This document shows positions 54,343 through 62,284 of a DNA stretch of 64,000 nt, piece by piece. A model generated the notes under the pieces. The model did no database searches. It was not told where the DNA came from and saw only the letters and a list, made by a program, of their open reading frames with translations. The stretch comes from Nemertoderma westbladi. Lineage: Eukaryota > Xenacoelomorpha > Nemertodermatida > Nemertodermatidae. Positions within the stretch are counted from its first letter, which is position 1. Each line of letters starts with the position of its first letter. Location of the stretch: NCBI GenBank assembly GCA_032718475.1, contig JAUCBJ010000998.1, forward strand, positions 1-64,000, given 5' to 3'. Position numbers and translations under genes: made by a program.

Positions 54343-55136
54343 TGGAGAAAATATTATATTTACCCTCAAATTCTTCACCTAAACGATTTCCGTTAAACCA
54401 ACCTTCTAACTTTAATGTGGAACTATCTGAACCATTGCGTTTTAGTGGAAAGTGGATGGTGGGTCTGTCAGAAATTGTTTACCTCTCCTCGGTTCATAAT
54501 TTAGAAGATACATTCATTTATATTCGGAGTTTACAAGGAACTAAAAGAAAATATATAATACCATCTGGTTGCTATACTGATGTGGAGGCGTTGCTTACAC
54601 AGCTAAATATAGATGGTCTCAATTCCCATTTAGAAATAAGACAAAATGAGCTTTATGACAACATTAGTATTCAGTTTATCGACGAAAGTAAAGTTGTTCA
54701 TTTTTATGGAAATAAGTTGATTGAGTTACTTGGATTGCGGGGAATAGAAAATGAGTATTATGTTAATAAAAATAAATTTCTTGTTAGCCTAAAAAATGAT
54801 TATCTACAAATAACGCGAAGGGGGGAAATAGAGGATGATTCTGATATATTACATATTCAAAAAGCAACAAATGTTTTTATGGGAAACATTAGTATATTTT
54901 CAAATATTTGCGGAAATGAGATTGTTGGAAATCAACTGAAACCCCTCTTAAGATCTATTCCTTATCAAGGAGATTATGGTAAGCTTGTTCATCATGAATT
55001 CACAAATATTAATTATAAATCCATTGATATGCAAAATATAGAAACAATAAATATACAGTTAAAAAATGATCGAGATGAATTCATAAAGTTTAATAATGTT
55101 ACTGTAATTGCGACATTAATTTTGAAACGCCAATAA
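54342..55136 (+). CDS. Polinton virion-type protein, tandem paralogue 2
   Basis: 264 codons, its ATG sharing one base with the preceding TAA (taATG). It is collinear with paralogue 1 from the N-terminal SNSSPKRFPLN through VGLSEIVYLSSVHN to the IQLKNDRDEFIKFNNVTVIATL end. The pair therefore arose by tandem duplication and diverged strongly. Confidence 0.6.
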   Translation: MEKILYLPSNSSPKRFPLNQPSNFNVELSEPLRFSGKWMVGLSEIVYLSSVHNLEDTFIYIRSLQGTKRKYIIPSGCYTDVEALLTQLNIDGLNSHLEIRQNELYDNISIQFIDESKVVHFYGNKLIELLGLRGIENEYYVNKNKFLVSLKNDYLQITRRGEIEDDSDILHIQKATNVFMGNISIFSNICGNEIVGNQLKPLLRSIPYQGDYGKLVHHEFTNINYKSIDMQNIETINIQLKNDRDEFIKFNNVTVIATLILKRQ

Positions 55137-55269
55137 ACGATAAATAAGGAAATATATTTAGGAAGCAATGAGTTATAAAGATTATTATCAAAGGAGTTTG
55201 TAGAAAACATTACAGAGAACACTTTATAAGGTTATTCGCGGCGGTGTTAAAAATAAACAGATTGGGACG

Positions 55270-55776
55270 ATGAAGGGTCTCAGCTCAGAAATTGTTACAC
55301 CCCCTTCCATAATGAGGCAACGATTACAATTATTAGAATGGAAACCAAAGGCGGGGGGAGGACTACCTTATTTTGAGGGGGGATATAGACATCGACACAT
55401 GAACAGTCGCACAGTTTTTGTGAGACACGGTCAACGAGGTAAAGGTATCCTTGGAAATATTATTCGGATTGCAACCAAAGTAGTGCCCAAAGTTATTAAG
55501 CCCGTCGCGCGAGCAGCAATTCGCAAAAGTGCTCCTTTTGTAAAAAAGACAGGGAGAAAAATTGTCAAACGAGTAATTCGTCGGGGAATTCCACAACTTA
55601 AAAAGATTGGAAAGAAATTAGCAGAACAGGCTCTCGCCAGCTCAAAACCTTCCACTAAACGAGTAGCTCATAAAATTATTGAAGAAGTTTTAAATGCTGC
55701 TGATGGGAGGTCAATAAACGAAACTCGCAAAAAACGCAAATCAAAAAAGCATCACTGTCCAGATATTTTTGGTTAA
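55270..55776 (+). CDS. Polinton basic core-type protein
   Basis: 168 codons, about one-quarter Lys+Arg. GGLPYFEGGYRHRHM precedes a GQRGKGILGNIIRIATK segment and long basic helices. GYQRG-type sequence followed by basic helices is typical of the adenovirus-core-like proteins of Polintons, expected to bind DNA inside a particle. The frame is open upstream to an ATG at 55168 except for a TAG at 55201-55203. Confidence 0.65.
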   Translation: MKGLSSEIVTPPSIMRQRLQLLEWKPKAGGGLPYFEGGYRHRHMNSRTVFVRHGQRGKGILGNIIRIATKVVPKVIKPVARAAIRKSAPFVKKTGRKIVKRVIRRGIPQLKKIGKKLAEQALASSKPSTKRVAHKIIEEVLNAADGRSINETRKKRKSKKHHCPDIFG

Positions 55777-55790
55777 ACTAAATAATAACA

Positions 55791-57041
55791 ATGGAAGAAA
55801 CCACGGAAGCACTAAATTTATTTAATCGCAGTAATGTTCAGACTGTAATTGAAGAAAGTTTTGAGCAGGAAATATACCCTGTGACTACATTGGGAGAGGG
55901 CACATCAGTTATAGATTTCATGATTGAAAAGTCAGAAGATTACTATACAATAGGAAGTGAAACAACACTACAATTAGTATATCGTGTTGTAACAACAACA
56001 CGACCTGACAATGGCGCAGTTTATCAAACACCACTAAGCCTCTCTACTCTATTTTCAAACATTAGTGTTTTGATTAATGAACGAGAGGTAGAGTCTAATA
56101 CTGCAAACTATCCCTATAAAGCTTTCATAAAAGCGATCTTACTTAATGATCAGAGTACAAAAGAAACGATTTTAGCTGCCGAAGGGTTTGCAGAACAAGA
56201 AGCATTTGGTGTTCCTGTAGACTTTGCTGCAGCTGCTCATTTGGAAAGTAGACCATATTATGTTCAGGGGTCTCTATTTGTTGACCTTTTTGAACAGGCT
56301 AAATTTATCCCACCCAAAACTAGTATAAGAATTAGATTAACAAGAGCTACAAATGCGTTTAACTTAGTATGTATTGCAGCTGTACAAGAGCCTCGAATCA
56401 ATATATCTAATGCTTTGTTGAAAATTAAACGAGTAAAATTGGATCCATATATACGTCAACAACATATAGAACAATTAAAAATAGGAGATTATATTTATCC
56501 AATTATACAGAATGAGGTGACAACCTTTACTATAGCAAATGGTCAACAATCTCATGTGAGGGAAAATTTGTTTACAAGCAAGAATGTACCTCGCTTTGTT
56601 AATATTGTCATGGTTCGAAATGACTCTTACAATGGAAACTTAAGATCGAATTCACTATTGTTTGATCACTTTAATGTGAATTACTTACAACTTACGTTGG
56701 ATGGTAAGGTAATTGGAGGTGTGACATATAAACCAAATTTTGCTAATAGACAATATATTAATGAGTATTGCGCTAGCCAAAAAAACCTGCTATCTATAAC
56801 CAGAGGTACAAACAACGGCATTACTCCCACTAGATTTCGTGATTTATATCCAATATTTTCTTGGAATTTATCTCCCACGGGATTTCTTGATGAAGACGAA
56901 CGAAACCCACATCAAATAGGCAATGCTAGATTAGAGATTGCTTTCTCAGCTCCTTTACAAAATACAATTAACGTTATTATGTGGGTGGGATATGATAGAA
57001 CTGTGAATATCAGCAATGTTGGATCCGTAACTATTTTCTAG
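55791..57041 (+). CDS. MCP: Polinton major capsid protein (double jelly-roll)
   Basis: 416 codons, intact. β-rich throughout, with the family landmarks VIDFMIEKSEDYYTIG near the N terminus and LFSNISVLINEREVESNTAN-YPYKAF at about 85-110, then VDPYIRQQHIE-like segment in the second half. Follows the core-type gene and precedes the protease, the usual Polinton order. Identification is by recalled family pattern and context; it is rather short for the family. Confidence 0.8.
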   Translation: MEETTEALNLFNRSNVQTVIEESFEQEIYPVTTLGEGTSVIDFMIEKSEDYYTIGSETTLQLVYRVVTTTRPDNGAVYQTPLSLSTLFSNISVLINEREVESNTANYPYKAFIKAILLNDQSTKETILAAEGFAEQEAFGVPVDFAAAAHLESRPYYVQGSLFVDLFEQAKFIPPKTSIRIRLTRATNAFNLVCIAAVQEPRINISNALLKIKRVKLDPYIRQQHIEQLKIGDYIYPIIQNEVTTFTIANGQQSHVRENLFTSKNVPRFVNIVMVRNDSYNGNLRSNSLLFDHFNVNYLQLTLDGKVIGGVTYKPNFANRQYINEYCASQKNLLSITRGTNNGITPTRFRDLYPIFSWNLSPTGFLDEDERNPHQIGNARLEIAFSAPLQNTINVIMWVGYDRTVNISNVGSVTIF

Positions 57042-57051
57042 AAAGAAAAAC

Positions 57052-57480
57052 ATGTTGAACTCATATGATTTGAATAATTTCCCTATAGGAGAACATTATC
57101 GTGGTTCTTTCGCCATTGATCAATTACCAGCGAAGGATGGCTCTAAAATGAGCTTCATTTCAAATACTCAAGCCGCTCATTTACCTGGTATGCATTGGGT
57201 CGCTGTTTTTATGAATGAAAATATAGGTGAATACTTTGATTCATTTGGAGTGTTCCCCCCGGCTCGTATAGAAGACTGGTTGTTGCGTAATACAATAAAA
57301 TGGACAAGGACACGAAAAGTGGTTCAACACCCTCTACGAACGAGTTGTGGGGGATACTGTTTATATTACTTATCTGAACGATCAAAAACTGACACGCCTC
57401 TACGCAAGTTTGGAACAGACTTGAAACAAAATGAAAAGATACTTGCATGCTGGTTACGGAACAAAGCCATAATGAATTGA
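57052..57480 (+). CDS. PRO: Polinton adenain-like cysteine protease
   Basis: 142 codons. Catalytic His in GMHWVAVF (about residue 46), acidic residue in EYFDSFG (about 59-65), Gln in VVQHP, and Cys in RTSCGGYCLYY (about 101-108). This is the His-Asp/Glu-Gln-Cys layout of adenovirus-type maturation proteases. All catalytic residues are present. It starts 10 nt after the capsid gene. Confidence 0.9.
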   Translation: MLNSYDLNNFPIGEHYRGSFAIDQLPAKDGSKMSFISNTQAAHLPGMHWVAVFMNENIGEYFDSFGVFPPARIEDWLLRNTIKWTRTRKVVQHPLRTSCGGYCLYYLSERSKTDTPLRKFGTDLKQNEKILACWLRNKAIMN

Positions 57481-57786
57481 TATTATTAGTTGTGTTACAA
57501 TGTGTTATATCTTATGTGTTACAATGTGTTATATCTTAAATGTTACTCTGCTATATGTATATTATGTATATGTGTTATGTTATAAATATATATTTCAATG
57601 TTGCTATATTAAAAATATTAAAATAGTCGACTATATTTCATTTTTCTTTTTTCATCTTTTGATAAATAATATAGGGGTTAAACAAAGAACATCAAAACAG
57701 TTAAACAGTTACATTTAACATTTAGACAGTAAACAGTAACAGTAAACATTTACATGACCAGTTACAATAGACAAGTAACATAAAGT
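57481..57786. other. AT-rich convergent intergenic region
   Basis: Between the plus-strand protease and the minus-strand 570-aa gene. Contains short direct repeats (tgtgttacaatgtgttatatctta twice at 57493-57540) and taaacagt-type repeats (57700-57770). It probably holds the 3' ends of two convergent transcripts. Confidence 0.5.
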
Positions 57787-59499
57787 TTAGTTTATATCCA
57801 CAGCATCTAGCTTTATCTTTTTCTGTTCTATTGGAGGATAGTGAGCTAATTTTCGTTTTACAATTTCCATCGAATATCTTTTAGAGATGTTGGGGGAATC
57901 ATTAGGGTGAAATAGATTGAGGTGGATCTGCTTGGGGAGGAAAACTGCATCTTTTAGTGTGCGTTTGAGAAAGTTGATGCAACACTCAACAGCATAGTTT
58001 GAAGGTAGGGTTAATTTGTTTGTTGTCTTCAGGCTGACAATAATTGTTTCTGATGGTGTATGTTGAATGTGTATAAGGGGGGTGAGATAGTAATGGGAGG
58101 AAGTGGATTGTTGAATGAGGTGAAAGTTGGAGAAATCACTCGCTTTTATATTTAAACCATCGGTAAACTGAAACGTGGTTGATTTCAAATCTTTTTTGAT
58201 GACAGGCCATATGCCAACATAAGCTTCGCCTTTGAATGAATAAATGAAAGCCGCTACTGATTCATATAAATTAAGACACTGGTGATTAGGTAGTTGTAGT
58301 TGCTTTGGTTCATAATCACTATTGTTGGCCAATGACTTTAGTTCAGAGAGTGCTTCTCGGGCGCGATCTGTATTGTCAATAGAGAACATGTAGTCATAGC
58401 GTCTGTCAGAAATTTCGAGGGTTTCGCAGCTGTAAGCGGTATAAATTTTTATTCGATCTGAAATTAATTCTTCGTGGTTGACTTCATCGTAGCATTCGTA
58501 TCCTTCAACCGCAGAATCGAACCATGAAATTTTAAGAAGTTCATTTCTCGTGAGTAAAAGTGCATCTCTTGTGGAAACAATAACTTTGTTTGAATCAACC
58601 TCAACTCCGCTCGCGATTGCAATGTTTCTTTTATTATTAATATTTGTAATATAACCAAAAGTAGAACTATCGAAAGAAACATAGTTCTCTGGCTCTAAGA
58701 CAATGTGCGAGATTGGATTGATGTAAGGACGACAAATGTTTATATAATGTTGTAGTAAAGCAGCCGCAGTGTCTGAAATGGTTAACCAACCCCCATCTAC
58801 TGTATCTTCTAGTTGTATTAAATCAATAGGTTTCAGTGGGGGTGTTTTCGAATAACGAACAACTTTAAAATTAAAACCAAAATAATGTGCTTTGCTGTTG
58901 TTGTAGAAACAGGTTATTTCATTCAATTGTTCAATAAAAGTTAGTACATCATATCCAAACAGTTTGAAGAAACGAGATTCATCTTTGAGGGGATGAATCG
59001 AGGCGTTCCAAATAATTAAAAGAATTGAGATTGAAATATTATGAAAATCAAACAGACACTCATCAACAAAAAAGGAAGCTTTGAGTGTTGACATACCAAG
59101 GAGCTTGTTTGCAGATTCTTGTGTTACATTGCTGTGGATATATTCAACAACCAGGTGAGGTATTACAAATGTTTCTAACAAGGTTGTCAGATTGAACGTT
59201 ATATTCGATTCTGATTTGTGCAGTTTGAAACCATGGTTTGCGGAATGAAATTTATCATTATTTAGAGTTTGATATTGACCATCCTTCAACTCAAAGCAAG
59301 ATCGTAGAATGAAATGTGCATAATTTGCTGGAATGAGTTGGGGTTGGTTAGATGAAGTGGTAACCGTCATTGGAAAGCGTTTGTTCGAAGGATCAAAATA
59401 TAAACCGAAAGAGTTGTCTGAGAGAGATATTTGATTTTCGTTGGAAACAATTTTTACTTGAAGGAAGTTGAACTTTTGAAGGAGTTGAGCTTGAGCCAT
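57787..59499 (-). CDS. Large Polinton protein of unknown function on the opposite strand
   Basis: An intact 570-codon frame, the only minus-strand gene of the element. Its ATG lies right at the inner end of the right TIR (the TIR overlaps the first bases). Mixed α/β composition, no signal peptide, no convincing transmembrane helix, no recognised catalytic motif. The C terminus is basic (RKLAHYPPIEQKKIKLDA). Because it starts at the TIR edge, its promoter must lie in the right TIR, mirroring PolB at the left. Function unknown; its size and intactness argue for a real gene. Confidence 0.7.
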   Translation of the reverse strand: MAQAQLLQKFNFLQVKIVSNENQISLSDNSFGLYFDPSNKRFPMTVTTSSNQPQLIPANYAHFILRSCFELKDGQYQTLNNDKFHSANHGFKLHKSESNITFNLTTLLETFVIPHLVVEYIHSNVTQESANKLLGMSTLKASFFVDECLFDFHNISISILLIIWNASIHPLKDESRFFKLFGYDVLTFIEQLNEITCFYNNSKAHYFGFNFKVVRYSKTPPLKPIDLIQLEDTVDGGWLTISDTAAALLQHYINICRPYINPISHIVLEPENYVSFDSSTFGYITNINNKRNIAIASGVEVDSNKVIVSTRDALLLTRNELLKISWFDSAVEGYECYDEVNHEELISDRIKIYTAYSCETLEISDRRYDYMFSIDNTDRAREALSELKSLANNSDYEPKQLQLPNHQCLNLYESVAAFIYSFKGEAYVGIWPVIKKDLKSTTFQFTDGLNIKASDFSNFHLIQQSTSSHYYLTPLIHIQHTPSETIIVSLKTTNKLTLPSNYAVECCINFLKRTLKDAVFLPKQIHLNLFHPNDSPNISKRYSMEIVKRKLAHYPPIEQKKIKLDAVDIN

Positions 59500-60589
59500 C
59501 TTGAAGAAAATATAATATTATGTATAACAATAAATGTATTATAACTTTAAATAAAAAGTAAAATGGTCAATAATATTTTTGTAAGTAAAGTTTAAAGCGT
59601 TGGATGGGGGTTTATAAGGGAAAGGGTAACCAATGAAAATAAAAGTGAAGCTTGTGGGAACCAATAGAAATAAAAAAGAGAGAGAGAGATGCGCTATTGG
59701 ATTGAGGGAATAATAAACACATTTCATTGGGTTAATTAAAAGTAAAACATTAGTTAGGATGGGAAATGGGGTGAATTGAGAAGCGGGGGGTACGCTGGAG
59801 AAAAGTGCATGTAATGAATGAGCTGCTGCTGTGGGCTATGGGTATGTTAATTAATGTTATACTAGAGCATCTGAAATTACTTCAAACAAAAAACAGCAGT
59901 ATCTACTGTAGATATGGTTGGGAATTAATTTGACACATGGCGTTTGGGCACTGGCTTTGTTGTTGAGCTAATATGCGCGTGGACTGCTTCGCAACACAAT
60001 GCGAAAGAATGCAATCTATTGCAAGATCAGATGTTTATTATAATTTCTCGGACGAATTGATGTAATAACGAAGCTATAGGTTTGAATAATTTAAACTCTG
60101 TGGCAGGCCCCATTCACGCGTTGACGTACAGTATAGGATTCAAGGGGATTAATCTTGCTATGGCTAATAAGAGCCCAACGACCGCAGATTATTGAGGGGT
60201 TGAGCTAGGACCAAGCTGGCCCACTTTATTTTCGTGTGAGGGTAATTTATGTTTTGGGCCCCGCTCGCATGTTTATATTTAATTCTACCTTTACCTACTG
60301 TATGACAAAAATAATACAAATGTACTGTATATTGTATTGTATGGTTCCTATTGTATTGTATATTTCATTTGCTGTAGTACAATTTATTCATTGCGCATCC
60401 CTATCTGATTGATTTGTATCAAATTAAATTGCCTTTGGCAACATTATTTGATACAAATCGATTGATTAAACAATTAATTAATTGTTTAATCGACCAATTA
60501 ATTAATTGTTTAATTAATTAATGACCTACTTAACACCCAAGGTGCGAAGTTGGTCTAACTGTCGCCGAAATGGGCAAACCATTACTACT
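59498..60589. repeat. Polinton right terminal inverted repeat
   Basis: About 1,092 bp, inverted copy of 44530-45627, ending CCATTACTACT before the TACGTG duplication at 60590-60595. Confidence 0.95.
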
Positions 60590-60595
60590 TACGTG

Positions 60596-60850
60596 GGTGG
60601 CTACTACATATTATAGTTAAGCATTAGTGGGATTAATGTATAATTCGAAATCAATAGAACCCTGCCTATTAACACTTGTAAGGACATCCAGAAACGGAAG
60701 GCTAGAGTAGGACTTTTCTAGTGTATATTTAATGGTGGGATGGCAACTATTCAAATATTCTAAAAATAGCACCAGTTCGTCCTCCCCATGCGGCCATATC
60801 GCCCATCCATCATCATAAAATCTAAACCAACATTTAACAGACTAATGGTA
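60596..60850 (-). pseudogene. Penelope-like element (PLE1): RT palm fragment
   Basis: Minus strand reads RFYDDGWAIWPHGEDELVLF, where Penelope RTs have R-Y-V-D-D-x-F-x-x-W-x-H-G, then LNSCHPTIKYTLE and LPFLDVLTS. It ends at a stop near 60625, just before the Polinton target site, and resumes at 44523. This is the RT end of the element whose GIY-YIG domain is at 42340-42793. Confidence 0.7.
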
Positions 60851-61521
60851 GTTCCTAAATTTTGACAGTTAACTTTGAAAGTCCTCAGCAAGTCTCTGAC
60901 CGGATGAGCATAAGCTCAAAGGATGGTATGCTTGAGCATGTGGACGACCTCTGTGACCTGCGATCATGGATCCGGAAGTCAGGTGAGGACCTTCGTATAC
61001 GTAAGGGAAAGGCATGGGCAGCCTTGAATACGCTTTCCAGGATTTTGAAGTCACAGAGAATTAATCGGAAACATAAGGTCCGATTATTTAGAGCAGCAGT
61101 AGTTCCAGTACTCCTCTACGGGAGTCCAAGCTGGGCTCTAACTGCTGAGGACACCAAATCACTGGATGTCACATTCACAAGAATGCTACGCCGGGTTCAT
61201 TGCGTCAAGTACAATGCACATATCTCCAACCAGACACTATATAACATTGGAGGTGTCTCATTGGTTCCCCCAAGCTTGACACTAGAACAAAGTCGACTCC
61301 GCTTTGCAGGACATTGCTTTCGCCGTGAGGACCAGCCAGTGCATAATCTTGTACTTTAGCAGCCTCATGGAGTGAATAAGCATGGTGGACAGCCCATGAC
61401 TTTCTTGAGACGCATCTTAGAGGACACTGGCTTTGAAGATGCGGATGATCTAGCAAATGTCATGGGTGATAGGGAGTTGTGGCGGAGCAATTTTGTCGAC
61501 AAGCCGGCACAGCATTCTTAA
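60851..61521 (+). pseudogene. LINE 3'-end fragment (RTE-like tail)
   Basis: A 165-codon frame with GKAWAALNTLSRILKS, VRLFRAAVVPVLLYGSPSWAL and FTRMLRRVHC, the region after the RT palm in RTE-like LINEs. A TAG at 61357-61359 interrupts it. The same frame continues with FLRRILEDTGF and ELWRSNFVDKPAQ to about 61521. The RT palm is missing and 5' truncation, as is usual for LINEs, abuts PLE1. Confidence 0.7.
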
Positions 61522-62284
61522 AAATGTATCTGCTACGTAGTATGCCTATCCTAGTAGTAGTTCCATTAGATTCAAGATGGAAAAATCTGTGCGAAATGAC
61601 AATATCTGCTAGGAGATTTGGTCCTTGGGGGTCAAAATGTTAAGCAATTATGTTGGATTTTGCCCCGCGCGGATCTCCCGTAATAAATAAAATCCAACAA
61701 CGGAATTGTCAAAAACGTAATTCTCATCCGCGGGTCGGCGACAAGGTAATTTATTCGTCATAAATTCACCGAAAATACTTCCAATAGATGGATATTACGT
61801 TGTTAAAACGATGGCCGTTGGGGACCATCGTAACTAAAATACATAGATAATTGGTTCCATGATAGATAAATTGGCGCCAACTAATCTAGCGAGGTATTGT
61901 TAAACAACCTCTGTTACGATTTTCTACAGTGACGAGGCCGCAAACCTTTCATTGTAAAGTTCCAGTATTCCCCGAATCAAACTCGCAGAGTTACCCATCG
62001 ATATTGGTAGGGATAGAGGCCCAAATGTTCTTAGTAGCTACCGGTGCATCTGTTACATCTATTGTATTTGGATCTAATTTAGGTACCCAATTATATTCCT
62101 ACGTTCACTCCTAAGGCGCTCCACTCCCCTAAGCACTGTAGCTGCTACATTCGGTATTACAGTCAGCCAAACCCAGAAAGTATTAAAGGCCACAACTGGT
62201 GAGGTTTGTGTCATTAAATTGAATTATATTGGTAATATTTAGACTGTCACATTTATACATCAGTTAGTCCGAATTGTATTAAAT
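61522..62284. other. Upstream region of the second zinc-finger gene
   Basis: Mostly unassigned. A 61-codon frame at 61929-62114 contains FLVATGASVTSI, similar to the F-L-V-D-T-G-A-S protease site of LTR elements with the catalytic Asp changed; it may be a retroelement protease relic. The last about 150 bp may include the promoter and 5'UTR of the following gene; no core motif is obvious. Confidence 0.4.

Larger units (their letters stand above)
44530..60589. mobile_element. Maverick/Polinton, complete to both ends
   Basis: 16,060 bp with 1.09-kb terminal inverted repeats beginning AGTAGTAATGG and a perfect 6-bp target duplication. Polinton ends normally start AG. Genes left to right: PolB (broken), TBP-like, ATPase, small membrane protein, hydrophobic small virion-type protein, small basic protein, integrase, two related virion-type proteins, basic core-type protein, major capsid protein, protease; then on the minus strand a 570-aa unknown. 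The TIRs are nearly identical by eye, so insertion is recent. It is inserted in the Penelope-like element PLE1. Polintons carry a virus-like capsid module; nothing here shows particles are made. Confidence 0.95.

Noticed and set aside
61929-62114. Retroviral-type protease gene
   Set aside because: Only FLVATGASVT is recognisable, the catalytic Asp is absent and no neighbouring Gag or RT exists; kept only as a possible relic.
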